A DNA stretch of 64,000 nucleotides from Alloalcanivorax xiamenensis (GCF_009846745.1 NZ_AQPF01000003.1:62001-126000), one strand, 5' to 3'; counted from the first letter of the stretch, positions 35,073 to 43,791 are shown. Notes: generated from the sequence alone by a model not told the origin. Made by a program: numbers and translations.

Positions 35073-36788
35073 TTAGTCTTCCGTCACGCATTCGAAAGAT
35101 GTCGCGAACATCGGATCGCCGCCACTGACGTAACGCGGCCACGCCGGGTAGTCACACAACGGCCGGGTGCGGCCCGGTGCGCCGATCAGGTCCATGGTCA
35201 CCTGATCTTCCGGCGCCACATCCCGCTCCACCCAGTTTTCCAGGGCGGTCAGGGAATCCCAGGTGGCGTGGAAATGCGAGCTGGCGCCGTGGCCGAATCC
35301 CGGGATTTCGTAATAGCGCACAAAGGAATCCACCTTTTCCTGCCCCATCTGCTCCAACAACCGCTGGTAGTAAATTTCCGTGGCCCGGGAGCTGACCAGC
35401 ACATCCGCCAGCCCATGCGCCAGCAGTAATTTGCCACCGCGATCCGCGAACTCGGAGATATCCGTGCCGGAATTGAGCATACCACTCAGTTCGCTGATCC
35501 GTTCCGCGTATTGCTGCTCAGGGTTGATCGGGTCCAGCTCAAAGGAATTGAAATCCGCGTCACCGGCCACCGAATACTTCACCCACTGATCCACCAACAC
35601 ACTCAGGTACGGCGCGTTGCGGGGCATGTCCGGCTGCACCGGCTGCGCGGTGCCCAATGCGAGAAAGACCACCGTGGGCTGCACCGGCGTATCGATGGTG
35701 GTGATGCCAAGATCCGCGCCCCAGACGTTACTGCCAGGATAGCCGGTCTCGCCACTGGCCAGGGTAAAGTTGAACTCAACGCCGGCATCCATCGCCTGCA
35801 AAGCGTCGATCTGAGCATCGGACAGGCAATGGTCACCGTCGTCGGCGCCACCCGGACAACGCAGATCGCTGCCGTCCACCATGGCGGTTGCCGGATCGAA
35901 GGTCTCGTTGCATTGGCGCTGAGCGCTGATCAACCCGTCCTCAACCCCATCCAGCCCATCACAGGCTTCCAGAGCAGCATCGAGTAACTTCTGGCGCTCG
36001 CCGGAATCCGGATAAGCACCGGGTTCCGCCAGGGCACGGCTGATGTATTGTCCGGCAAGCAGCGCGGCCACGTTGTTCCAGGCCGGATACCAGGCGATGG
36101 CGCCATCCCAATCGTCGGGCCAACGTTGAATATTGGTCAGCGCCTCGCGGCCGCCGGTGGAACCGCCGGCAAAGTAACGCTGCGCCGGTTTGCGGGCATA
36201 CCGCTTCTCGATCACGAAGGTAGCGGCATCGCGGGTCTTCTTCAGCGCCTCGCCGGAGAAGTTACGCACCGCTTCGTCATTCAGACCCCAGCGACCATCC
36301 TGGGAGCCATACTCATTGGCCTGGTGCCCGGAATCGCTGGCGAAGGTGGCGTAGCCCCGGCCCAGCGGCGTCGGCTGATCCGGCGCGCCCTGGGATATAT
36401 CACCGGTGATCGCCGGAATGGAGCCATTGAAACCGCCACCGCCAAACATCAGCACTTTCGAATTCCACTCGGTGGGCAACGCCACCTTGAATTGAATGTC
36501 CGGCGCCCGCGGATCCACCGGCGCAATGCGCCCGGATACCAGGCAATGCTCAGGCACTGCCGCCGCGCCGGAGCCGCTGGCCTCGACCACCTCCGCCGCG
36601 GTCACTTCACCGCCGGACGTGGCTAGTCCCATGGCGTCGGCCGGAATCGCCAGGCCGACCAGCTGATCACAGGACATCGGCCGTTGCACGTGTGAATCAC
36701 TACCGCCACCCCCGCAGCTCACAAGAGCGACGGAGGAAATCCCGAATAGCGCCATACTCAGCCTTGTCAGGCCGTTTCTTGTTTTCAT
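35073..36788 (-). CDS. Tannase/feruloyl esterase family lipoprotein
   Basis: The 571-residue alpha/beta hydrolase has a lipoprotein signal (SVALVSC, residues 19-25) and a glycine-rich linker. The nucleophile elbow FAGGSTGGREAL (Ser near 208) is flanked by cysteine residues typical of the family. The acid-base part includes HGLADVLVSS and the PGFGHG loop with the catalytic histidine. A central region of about 200 residues with CDGLDGVEDGLI and cysteines corresponds to the family's lid. Known members cleave aromatic esters such as feruloyl or galloyl esters or mono(2-hydroxyethyl) terephthalate; the exact substrate here is unknown. It is a reverse-strand single gene. Confidence 0.9.
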   Translation of the reverse strand: MKTRNGLTRLSMALFGISSVALVSCGGGGSDSHVQRPMSCDQLVGLAIPADAMGLATSGGEVTAAEVVEASGSGAAAVPEHCLVSGRIAPVDPRAPDIQFKVALPTEWNSKVLMFGGGGFNGSIPAITGDISQGAPDQPTPLGRGYATFASDSGHQANEYGSQDGRWGLNDEAVRNFSGEALKKTRDAATFVIEKRYARKPAQRYFAGGSTGGREALTNIQRWPDDWDGAIAWYPAWNNVAALLAGQYISRALAEPGAYPDSGERQKLLDAALEACDGLDGVEDGLISAQRQCNETFDPATAMVDGSDLRCPGGADDGDHCLSDAQIDALQAMDAGVEFNFTLASGETGYPGSNVWGADLGITTIDTPVQPTVVFLALGTAQPVQPDMPRNAPYLSVLVDQWVKYSVAGDADFNSFELDPINPEQQYAERISELSGMLNSGTDISEFADRGGKLLLAHGLADVLVSSRATEIYYQRLLEQMGQEKVDSFVRYYEIPGFGHGASSHFHATWDSLTALENWVERDVAPEDQVTMDLIGAPGRTRPLCDYPAWPRYVSGGDPMFATSFECVTED

Positions 36789-37115
36789 GCTGCTCTCCCG
36801 GTTTTGTCGTTATTGGATGGGTGCTGCTTTTGTTGCTTATACCGCCCCGGATGGCTTATCCGATGATGCTGCCGGACAGCAAGCCGCGAACAGGGTGTCT
36901 GGGGATCATAGGCCTTTTTCGTCGAGTGTTCACTCGGGAGTGGAGGCATCAAGAGGCGGTAGCGTTACCGCAGCCTCGTATGGAGGTGATGGAGAAGCCT
37001 TTGAAGGATAGGTTTGCGGGGGCGGCTTCCTAGTGCCTTGAAACCAGTTAAGAGCAGGAGCAGGCTATTCCAAGAAAGATTGCCCGTAACGACCACCACA
37101 CCGGGGACAACAACG
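36789..37115. other. Intergenic gap, no gene seen
   Basis: The 327 bases between the tannase-type gene and the TacA-type antitoxin contain no convincing frame. A small hairpin GCGGTAGCGTTACCGC lies near 36957-36972. The promoter of the antitoxin should be here, and that of the tannase-type gene at the left end. Confidence 0.5.
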
Positions 37116-37385
37116 ATGGAAAAGCCATCCGCCAGTTCCGATCAAGAAATGGAAAGAATCACTTTACACATGGATACCCATACAAAGGCGCTGATGCAGC
37201 GAGCCGCCGACGCCAGGGGTCTGTGTTTAGCCGAGTTTGTTCGAACCAGCGCGGTAGCCCAAGCTCCGCGGCTGCTCAGCCAGATCACGGCCACCCGCGT
37301 CAGCCATGACGACTTTTGCCGGGTGCTAGACGCGATTGAAAATCCACCCACCCCCATGGACGATCTGGTCGACGCGCTTCGGTAG
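37116..37385 (+). CDS. DUF1778/TacA-type antitoxin, orphan
   Basis: The 89-residue protein from ATG at 37116 has a ribbon-helix-helix start (ERITLHMDTHTKALMQRAADARG) and the TacA/DUF1778 C-terminus with LDAIENPPTPMDDLVDALR, the part that neutralises the GNAT toxin TacT. Length and pattern match the antitoxin family. The toxin gene normally follows within a few bases, but here the next gene is a convergent restriction endonuclease. An upstream ATG (37014) is possible but would add a non-homologous leader. It may be the remnant of a TA system at the edge of the defence island. Confidence 0.78.
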   Translation: MEKPSASSDQEMERITLHMDTHTKALMQRAADARGLCLAEFVRTSAVAQAPRLLSQITATRVSHDDFCRVLDAIENPPTPMDDLVDALR

Positions 37386-37426
37386 ACAACGGCAAGGTAT
37401 TTGCCAGGACAAGCAAAGAACGACCT

Positions 37427-38077
37427 TTAGCTCGTTATCAGCACATTATCCGTGCTGGGCGGATTGTTCCTCAGATAGTCCTTGATTTCGGACGTTATTT
37501 GAGAAGAACTTTCCGAGCGGGGCTCGCATTTTTCGGCCCACGCCCTACCGGGATGCAGTACGTCCCATCTAGGCCGCATTCCCTTGTGGCGTCCCTTGCC
37601 GGGATCGTGATTGCCAAAGCCATCGATCAGCTTATTCCAGATCGGATTGAACTTGGCGATGAGCAGTGATTCGCCGAGAGGGATCCAAATGTCATCGACG
37701 ATCAGGTAGCGGCAGTGAAAGTCGTTGGAATCCAGATTCTCGGCTTCGCGAACGCTCTTGAGGTGCTGCTTGATGCGATTGAACAGCACCTTGCCGGGCT
37801 TGGCTTCCAGATCCCCGCCTTTCCGCGCGCCCGACGGCACGGCCTTGCCCACGTAAATCGGCGCTCGAAAAGCATCATTGCGATTCGCTTCGGCGATGAC
37901 CTCGTAGCCCTCGAAGTCGCCCGTGTAGTAAATGGCGTAGATCCCGGCGCCTTGAAAGGCTTCAAGCTCTTCCAGCGGGAACACGGGCTGTCGGAGCATG
38001 GCCTGTCCCACGCTTTCGCCGAGATGCCGTTTATCGAGAGGGTTGAAGGGTACGACGGAACTCTTTTTATCGCTCAT
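37427..38077 (-). CDS. GIY-YIG type II restriction endonuclease (Eco29kI family)
   Basis: The 216-residue product has the GIY-YIG signature GIYAIYYTG (about residues 44-52) and PIYVGKAVP about 20 residues later, then the helix FNRIKQHL, the catalytic glutamate in LGESLLI and the N of FNPIWN. These features match Eco29kI and its relatives, which cut CCGCGG. Start is the ATG at 38077, which overlaps the stop of the methyltransferase gene (ATGA). This overlap delays the enzyme behind its protective partner in translation order. Recognition site is inferred from family. Confidence 0.9.
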   Translation of the reverse strand: MSDKKSSVVPFNPLDKRHLGESVGQAMLRQPVFPLEELEAFQGAGIYAIYYTGDFEGYEVIAEANRNDAFRAPIYVGKAVPSGARKGGDLEAKPGKVLFNRIKQHLKSVREAENLDSNDFHCRYLIVDDIWIPLGESLLIAKFNPIWNKLIDGFGNHDPGKGRHKGMRPRWDVLHPGRAWAEKCEPRSESSSQITSEIKDYLRNNPPSTDNVLITS

Positions 38078-39288
38078 GCAACGCCTTGTTGTCGGGTGCG
38101 TGCCTCTAGCTGTATCCGTCGTTCCATGAGCTGTTCTCCAACGGAAGCCGCGATGGTGCGGGCCAACGCGACGGGCACGGCGTTCCCCAATTGCCGCATG
38201 GTCTCGGTCCATGAGCCATGAAAAACGAAGCCGTCCGGGAAGGTCTGAATTCGGGCGGATTCGCGAACACTAAAATATCTGGGCTCGCCATTGTCAAGAA
38301 TCATCATGTTCTCACCGCCGGGCACGCCATGGTCACCGGCCTTGAGCGTCTTGGCGGGCAAATCCAAAGGGCTACCGGTATGGCCGGGATAAACCTTGGC
38401 GCCGGGTTGGTGGCGATGATTGAAGAAATCATGGGGCTTGCGCTTGCGCGGGTCGGGAATGCCCTGGAGCGCGTCACGGACCGTGCGCCAGGGTTTCAGC
38501 GGCGCCAGAGGCAGCGATGAACTCAGCTTCTTAACCCGGTTTTCCAGATTCGCGGGGACCTGGGGGCGCTTTCGCGACGAGATGCCATGCCGATCCCAGT
38601 ACTCGCCGGAAACCCACTGGGAATAAAGCAGTGAATCATGGCTATGCGTCAGGTCCGGAATGTTCCATCGGATGTCCAGATCGGAGCGAAAGCCCACGAT
38701 GAACACACGTTCCCGTTTTTGCGGAATACCATAGTCGGCGGCATTCACCAGATTGGTGACGATGTTATAAGCCAACCCCGTGCGATGAAGCACGCCGGAC
38801 GTTTTCTCCCGCTGCAGCCGCTTGAAATGAGCAACCCAATCCTCACCGGACTTTCGGCCCGCCTCGGGAAACTCCAACTGGAGCTTGATGTACTCAAAGT
38901 AATTACTGAAGGCGGGCCGCAACAGGCCGCGCACGTTCTCGACAATGAACGCCTTGGGCTTGAGGCGGCGCACCGCCTCGGCGGTAGCGGGGAACATGTC
39001 GCGTTTGTCACCGAAGGCCTTGTGTTTGCCGCCCATGGAGAAGGGTTGGCAGGGCGGCCCGCCGGCCAGAAGGTCGATATCTTCCGGAATGGATGACCAA
39101 TCAAAAGCGCGCACATCGCCTTGCCAGACCGGCCAATCCTTGACCACCGGGTAGCCACGCTTTTGGTTCTCACGAATGGTGTCGCAGGCCCATCTGTCCC
39201 ACTCCACCACCGCCAGTGGCTCGAACCCCGCCAGTGAGGCGCCCAGGGCGAGACCGCCAGCGCCCGCGAAAAGCTCCACTGATTTCAC
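38074..39288 (-). CDS. DNA (cytosine-5) methyltransferase
   Basis: A 404-residue C5-methyltransferase. Motif I is FAGAGGLALG (about residues 6-15), IV is GGPPCQPFS with the catalytic cysteine, VI is FIVENVRGLL, and the C-terminal part has ESARIQTFPDGF and QLGNAVPVALA (motifs IX/X). The variable region between about 230 and 320 carries the target recognition. The start is GTG at 39288. It overlaps the endonuclease gene by four bases and follows the vsr gene by 10 bases, so all three form one unit. Recognition of CCGCGG is inferred from the endonuclease partner. Confidence 0.93.
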   Translation of the reverse strand: MKSVELFAGAGGLALGASLAGFEPLAVVEWDRWACDTIRENQKRGYPVVKDWPVWQGDVRAFDWSSIPEDIDLLAGGPPCQPFSMGGKHKAFGDKRDMFPATAEAVRRLKPKAFIVENVRGLLRPAFSNYFEYIKLQLEFPEAGRKSGEDWVAHFKRLQREKTSGVLHRTGLAYNIVTNLVNAADYGIPQKRERVFIVGFRSDLDIRWNIPDLTHSHDSLLYSQWVSGEYWDRHGISSRKRPQVPANLENRVKKLSSSLPLAPLKPWRTVRDALQGIPDPRKRKPHDFFNHRHQPGAKVYPGHTGSPLDLPAKTLKAGDHGVPGGENMMILDNGEPRYFSVRESARIQTFPDGFVFHGSWTETMRQLGNAVPVALARTIAASVGEQLMERRIQLEARTRQQGVA

Positions 39289-39298
39289 TGGTTCCCTC

Positions 39299-39757
39299 TC
39301 ACGCTTCTTCCTGGGTTAGAAAAGCCTCGACCTTACTGGCCACGGCGTCCAAATCTCGCAATTCGCATTCCCAGACCACCAGCACCCGCCACCCCATCTC
39401 AGCCAGCGCCCGCTGATGCCGCAAATCCCGCTCGCGGTTGGCCTCCAGCTTGGTCCGCCAAAACTCCACCCGGGATTTCGGCATCCGGGTAAGGCCGCAG
39501 CCGGGATGGCGATGCCAAAAGCAGCCGTGCATGAAGATCACGGCCCTACGGCCGGGAAACACCAGGTCCGGCGTCCCCGGCAGATCGCGCCGGTGAAGCC
39601 GGTACCGGAACCCGAGGCCATGCACCAGGCGCCGCAGCGTCATCTCGGGCTTCGTATCCTTGGCCTTCACGCGCGACATGCGCTCGCTGCGGGCCTTGGG
39701 CGAAAGGGTATCCGACACGGGCTCTCTCTGGGATGGCGGCTCAATGCTGGCCGCCAT
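39299..39757 (-). CDS. vsr: Very short patch repair endonuclease Vsr
   Basis: The product, about 152 residues, nicks next to T:G mismatches that arise by deamination of 5-methylcytosine, and so fits directly beside a C5-methyltransferase. Family landmarks: RSERMSRVKAKDTKPEMTLRRL (quoted in part MSRVKAKDTKPE), LPGTPDLVFPGRRAVIF with the catalytic aspartate, HGCFWHRHPGC with the zinc-site residues, and the end W-x-VLVVWECEL. The start is uncertain between ATG at 39757 and internal ATG/GTG sites; the core is intact. It precedes the methyltransferase gene by 10 bases. Confidence 0.9.
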   Translation of the reverse strand: MAASIEPPSQREPVSDTLSPKARSERMSRVKAKDTKPEMTLRRLVHGLGFRYRLHRRDLPGTPDLVFPGRRAVIFMHGCFWHRHPGCGLTRMPKSRVEFWRTKLEANRERDLRHQRALAEMGWRVLVVWECELRDLDAVASKVEAFLTQEEA

Positions 39758-40037
39758 GATAGTAGAGATGGGCCCGCCGGGCACCCTCGGCGCGAACACC
39801 CAAAAACTGTACATAAGGACAGTCAATCAAACAAGCAGCATGGCTCCAGCCGATCAAATTTCAATCGTTTTCTTCTGGCGGACCATCTGGCGCCTGCAAG
39901 GCATGGCCATTGCCGCCTATAGGGAAACACTTCTGTCCGAGTATTTTCCCGCCGATCAAATCCGTCGGATAATGTCGAGTGGAGCTCCGGCTCCATAGCG
40001 GCAGCCGCCGCCCGGCAAGGCGGGGGCACGGGCGATA

Positions 40038-40316
40038 TCAAGTGTCGGCGGGCTCCGGGGCGGCGGAGATCACCAAGCGGCCCTCGCTGACTTCCACGTG
40101 CACCGGGGTGCCGACGGTAAAGCCGGCTTCCTCCAGCCAATAGCCCTTGATATGGACCCAGGGCACAAGCCTGACCCGGCAGCTGTTGGATAGCGTTTGA
40201 TGGTAGTACTGGCCCGGGTGGACCTTGAGGTGGCGAATATAGGGAAATTCGCGGTTGGGTTTGGGGGATTCGCTTTTACCCACGCGGGCGCGTGGCTTAT
40301 GATTGCGAGCAGCCAT
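40038..40316 (-). CDS. symE: SymE-family toxin
   Basis: The 92-residue protein ends in the SymE signature GYWLEEAGFTVGTPVHVEVSEG (quoted in part: WLEEAGFTVGTPV) and has a basic N-terminus. SymE is an AbrB-fold-derived toxin that condenses nucleic acids under SOS control in E. coli, and there its gene sits by the hsd restriction genes. Here it lies in a comparable place, between a restriction system and a SIR2 gene. The ATG at 40316 has AGGAG seven bases upstream. The opposite strand across this start carries the candidate antisense RNA at 40310-40387. No LexA box was seen. Confidence 0.85.
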   Translation of the reverse strand: MAARNHKPRARVGKSESPKPNREFPYIRHLKVHPGQYYHQTLSNSCRVRLVPWVHIKGYWLEEAGFTVGTPVHVEVSEGRLVISAAPEPADT

Positions 40317-40387
40317 GATGGACTCTCCTACAGTCTGTTGTGGTTAGCTGCCTTCGGGTGTTGCCGCACCCGGGGGCAGTGCTTTTA
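40298..40387 (+). ncRNA. Candidate SymR-like antisense RNA over the symE start
   Basis: A forward-strand TATGAT (40298-40303) could be a -10 box, giving a start near 40310. About 75 bases downstream a strong terminator-like hairpin ends near 40387. The predicted RNA of about 78 nt would cover the symE start codon, ribosome site and leader on the opposite strand, which is the geometry of E. coli SymR. The -35 region is weak (TTTTAC, 18-base spacer). No transcript evidence. Confidence 0.5.
40348..40387 (+). terminator. Rho-independent terminator of the candidate antisense RNA
   Basis: CTGCCTTCGGGTG (40348-40360) pairs with CACCCGGGGGCAG (40367-40379), including two G-U pairs, with a 6-base loop, followed by TGCTTTT. 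It points away from symE on the forward strand, where no other gene ends, which is why it suggests an antisense transcript. Confidence 0.6.
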
Positions 40388-40423
40388 AATCTGGCACAAC
40401 CCACTCCGAAAAACAATAGAAAA

Positions 40424-41467
40424 TCAACTTTTCATGAACTTTTCATGCCCCCTTTCAATTAAAGCCGCATCAACTTCTTTAAATGGCTGAGCTACCTTGC
40501 TCGGCATAGTTTCCAGCAAACCTTTTAAATAATCCAAAACCGAGCAATTTTTAAATCTATAGAAGGGAAAGTCAAAAAAATCATCGTACCGCTTCTTTGT
40601 GCTTCCATCAGAGTCGATACATATAACATCTATCGACTTCAAGTTTTGGGACTTCAGAACAGCAGACTTCAGAAGATATTTAATATAGGAATCCGCATCC
40701 GGAAGAGAGTAGCCTATAAACCTCAAATGAGAGGCACCCTCCAAGATCGAGAAAGCAGCTTTCCAAGCAGGAACAATACCTGAATCCCTCCCCTTAGCCC
40801 ATGTTGGCGGAACAATATTCCCATCCTCCACACATCCGTGCAACTTCGCCAAATGAGGGGAATCGTCACCCTCCTTATATTGAGACTTTATAAAACTTAA
40901 CGGCCTATCCACTTGATAATTTTCATTTATGAAATCGGAGTAACCCTCTAAAACCAAATCATAATTCAAAGAAATAACATCATATTTATTTCTATTTCGT
41001 GAAATATCAGCAAAAAAAGCTCTTTTCCCTCTCTGCCTATCATCATGCTCCCTAAACTTTATTCCAAAAAGGTTGGCAACAAAAAAACCGAACAGCTTGT
41101 TATTTTCACCACGCCCGAACACGAAATCATCCCAATTCCCAGGCCTATGAATCTCACCCAGGCGAGGCGTATAAAAATCGATGACATCCCTTATATAACG
41201 CACAAATTCGTCTTTTAGCCTGAGGCCATCCAAAAACTCAGACATTTCCAGTATGGAAAGAATTTCTTCTATATTGAAAAGATTTGTCTTGTAGTAATTT
41301 TTCGCCACTGATATCTCTTGTATTTTTTCAAAAACCTTATCGAAGTGTTCATATTTTTCTGGATCAGAAAGATACATATCCTTCGATTTGAACAAGAAAT
41401 TACTCATGACGGGCAAGCCTAAAGGCGCCGAAAAGCCAGCACCTAATACATAGACGATCCTATCCAT
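40424..41467 (-). CDS. SIR2-like (SIR2_2) putative defence NADase
   Basis: The 347-residue protein begins VYVLGAGFSAPLGLPV, the NAD-binding glycine motif of SIR2-type domains, with SLNYDLVLEGY (Asn-x-Asp), HLAKLHGC (catalytic His) and FIGYSLPDADSYI. Such SIR2 domains in anti-phage systems deplete NAD+ on infection. No HerA, Argonaute or SLOG partner is next to it, so it may be stand-alone. The coding sequence is much richer in A+T than both neighbours, a strong sign of recent acquisition. GGAG precedes the ATG at 41467. The C-terminal part (about 290-347) is of unknown function. Confidence 0.85.
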   Translation of the reverse strand: MDRIVYVLGAGFSAPLGLPVMSNFLFKSKDMYLSDPEKYEHFDKVFEKIQEISVAKNYYKTNLFNIEEILSILEMSEFLDGLRLKDEFVRYIRDVIDFYTPRLGEIHRPGNWDDFVFGRGENNKLFGFFVANLFGIKFREHDDRQRGKRAFFADISRNRNKYDVISLNYDLVLEGYSDFINENYQVDRPLSFIKSQYKEGDDSPHLAKLHGCVEDGNIVPPTWAKGRDSGIVPAWKAAFSILEGASHLRFIGYSLPDADSYIKYLLKSAVLKSQNLKSIDVICIDSDGSTKKRYDDFFDFPFYRFKNCSVLDYLKGLLETMPSKVAQPFKEVDAALIERGHEKFMKS

Positions 41468-41530
41468 ACTCTCTCCTTCGCCAGATAGTAAGGCTTATGT
41501 GTACACGAACAACAGAGCCACGATGATTGC

Positions 41531-41560
41531 AAAAAAAAGGCCGCCCCAAAAGGAGCGGCC
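41531..41560 (-). terminator. Rho-independent terminator of the paa operon
   Basis: On the reverse strand GGCCGCTCC (41552-41560) and GGGGCGGCC (41539-41547) form a hairpin with one mismatch around TTTT, followed by eight T (41531-41538). It lies 54 bases after the paaZ stop and so ends the paaABCDEZ transcript. Confidence 0.9.
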
Positions 41561-41613
41561 ATCACCAAGGAAGCCTGGATTTAAAGAGTAAGGACCAACT
41601 CACCACATGGCGG

Positions 41614-43665
41614 TTATGCGTCCCCTTTCTTCTTCGCCACCAGCGTCAGAATGTCGTAGCTGGCGACAAGTTCGTCGTCCTGATTGGTGACCTGTACGTC
41701 CCAGACCACCACGCCTTGGGGGGTGCCGTCGGGGGCGGCTTTGCCCTGGTCGATTTTGCGTTTGCAGGTGAGGCGGGCCTGGATGGTGTCGCCGGCGCCG
41801 ACGGGGGTGATGAAGCGCAGGGTGTCGAGGCCGTAGTTGGCGAGGACGGGGCCGGGGGCCGGGGAGACGAAGAGGCCGGCGGCGGCGGAGAGGAGGAAGT
41901 AGCCGTGGGCGATGCGTTTGCCGAATTGGGAGTCTTTGGCGGCGATGTCGTCGAAGTGCATGTAGAAGTGGTCGCCGGAGAGGCAGCCGAAGTTGACGAT
42001 GTCGGCTTCGGTGACGGTGCGGCGGTGGGTGAGCAGGGATTCGCCGATGGCGAGGTCGTCGAAGTGGCGGCGGAAGGGGTGCACTTCGGTTTCGAGGACG
42101 TCGGCGCCGCGCGCGTATTCGCCGGTGACGGCGGCGAGCATGGTGGGGGAGCCTTGGATGGCGGTGCGCTGGAGGTAGTGGCGCACGGCGCGGATGCCGC
42201 CGAGTTCTTCACCGCCGCCGGCGCGGCCGGGGCCGCCGTGTTTGAGCATGGGGAGCGGCGCGCCGTGGCCGGTGGATTCCTGGGCGGATTCGGCGTTGAG
42301 CACTTGCAGGCGGCCGTGGCGGGCGGCGAGCACGGGGATGGCGCGGGCGGCGTTTTTCGGGTCCTTGGTGGCGAAGGTGGTGACCAGGCTGCCTTTGCCT
42401 TTGTCGGCGAGGGCGATGGCTTCATCCAGGTCGCCGTAGCCCATGAGGGTGCTGACCGGGCCGAAAGCTTCGATGTCGTGGGCGCCGCCTTCCGCATGAG
42501 GATCGGTGCTGCGCAGCAGGCGCGGGCCGAAGAAGGCGCCTTTGTCGGTGCCCTGGCCAATGGGCTGCGGGTCGCCGTTGCCGCCGAAGATACATTCACT
42601 GGTGTTGAGCAGGTCGTTGACGGCGGCGGCCACGTCTTCTTTCTGGTCCAGGGAGGCGAGCGCGCCCATGCGCACGCCTTCTTCGTTCGGGTCGCCGAGG
42701 GTGATTTTTTCCAGGCGTTGGATCAGGCGTTCGCCGAAGGCGTCCAGGTGCTGTTGGGGCACCAGGATGCGGCGGATGGCGGTGCATTTCTGGCCGGCTT
42801 TGACGGTCATTTCGCGGACCACTTCCTTGGCCAGCAGGTCGAATTCGCTGTCTTCGGGGGTGACGTCCGGGGCGAGGATGGCGCTGTTGAGGGAGTCCGC
42901 TTCGGCGTTGAAGGGGATGGAGCGGTTGATGAGGTTGGGGTGCGCGCGCAGTTTGCGGGCGGTGCTGGCCGAGCCGGTGAAGGTGACCATGTCCTGTTCG
43001 TCGAGCTGGTCGAGCAGGTCACCGGTGCCGCCGATGATCAGCTGAAGGGCGCCTTCCGGCAGCGCGCCGGAGTCTTGCATGAGGCGCACGCAGGCAGCGG
43101 TGAGGTAGCTGGTGGCGGTGGCCGGTTTCACCAGGCACGGCATGCCGGCGAGGAAGTTGCCGGCGAATTTCTCCAGCATGCCCCAGACCGGGAAGTTGAA
43201 GGCGTTGATGTGCACGGCGACGCCCCGGCGCGGCACCAGGATGTGGGTGGCGGCGAAGTGGTTTTCCTTGCCGAGGGGGACCACCGGGCCTTCGTGGAGG
43301 ACGTTGCCGGAGGGCAGTTCCTTGCGGCCCATGCTGGCGTAGGCGAACAGGGTGCCGAAGCCGCCGTCGATGTCGAAGGCGTTGTCGCCTTTGGTGGCGC
43401 CGGTGTGGCGCGAGAGCGTGTAGAGCTCTTTTTTGTGTTCCTGCAGGTAGAGCGCCATGGCCTTGAGGCGGGCGGCGCGCTCCTGGAAGTCGAGCTTGAG
43501 CAGTTCGCGGGTGCCGGTGGTGCGGGCGTAGTCCACGGCGGCGGCGAAGTCGGGGGCGTCGTCGTGGGTGTGGGCGACGATCTCGCCGTTGATGGCGCTG
43601 GCCAGGGGTTTGGCGGCCTGGCTGCCGAACCATTGGCCGGCGAGGTAGCTTTGGAGAACGGTCAT
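41614..43665 (-). CDS. paaZ: Bifunctional oxepin-CoA hydrolase / aldehyde dehydrogenase PaaZ
   Basis: The 683-residue fusion opens the oxepin-CoA ring and oxidises the aldehyde product. The N-terminal aldehyde dehydrogenase (about 1-520) has FNFPVWGMLEKFAGNF, the general base near E255 and the catalytic cysteine C294 in AGQKCTAIRR. The C-terminal MaoC-like hydratase has GDHFYMHFDDIAAKDSQFG and RIAHGYFLLSA, where the aspartate and histidine act. It is the last gene of the paaABCDE-Z set, separated from paaE by 126 bases containing a REP-like palindrome. The reverse complement has an accidental 1107-codon open frame, a consequence of strong third-base G+C. Confidence 0.95.
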   Translation of the reverse strand: MTVLQSYLAGQWFGSQAAKPLASAINGEIVAHTHDDAPDFAAAVDYARTTGTRELLKLDFQERAARLKAMALYLQEHKKELYTLSRHTGATKGDNAFDIDGGFGTLFAYASMGRKELPSGNVLHEGPVVPLGKENHFAATHILVPRRGVAVHINAFNFPVWGMLEKFAGNFLAGMPCLVKPATATSYLTAACVRLMQDSGALPEGALQLIIGGTGDLLDQLDEQDMVTFTGSASTARKLRAHPNLINRSIPFNAEADSLNSAILAPDVTPEDSEFDLLAKEVVREMTVKAGQKCTAIRRILVPQQHLDAFGERLIQRLEKITLGDPNEEGVRMGALASLDQKEDVAAAVNDLLNTSECIFGGNGDPQPIGQGTDKGAFFGPRLLRSTDPHAEGGAHDIEAFGPVSTLMGYGDLDEAIALADKGKGSLVTTFATKDPKNAARAIPVLAARHGRLQVLNAESAQESTGHGAPLPMLKHGGPGRAGGGEELGGIRAVRHYLQRTAIQGSPTMLAAVTGEYARGADVLETEVHPFRRHFDDLAIGESLLTHRRTVTEADIVNFGCLSGDHFYMHFDDIAAKDSQFGKRIAHGYFLLSAAAGLFVSPAPGPVLANYGLDTLRFITPVGAGDTIQARLTCKRKIDQGKAAPDGTPQGVVVWDVQVTNQDDELVASYDILTLVAKKKGDA

Positions 43666-43711
43666 GGCGTGGCTCCTGTTTTAATCGGTTGGATGTTCGC
43701 GGCCTCAGCCG

Positions 43712-43787
43712 CTCATTCGCTGGCAAGGCCTGCTCCCACAAAAACAGGGTTCCTTGGCTCTCTTGTGGGAGCGGGCTCTGTCAGCGA
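43712..43787. repeat. REP-like palindromic repeat between paaE and paaZ
   Basis: TCGCTGGCAAGG and CTGCTCCCACAA (43716-43742) are complementary, imperfectly, to TTGTGGGAGCGGGC and TCAGCGA (43763-43787). The words are related to the REP family in the 8.7 and 14.9 kb gaps. It may modulate relative expression of the last gene in the operon. Confidence 0.6.
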
Positions 43788-43791
43788 TGCC

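Noticed and set aside
40317..40423. LexA box expected before symE
   Set aside because: I found no CTGT-N8-ACAG in the gap, so SOS control is not claimed.
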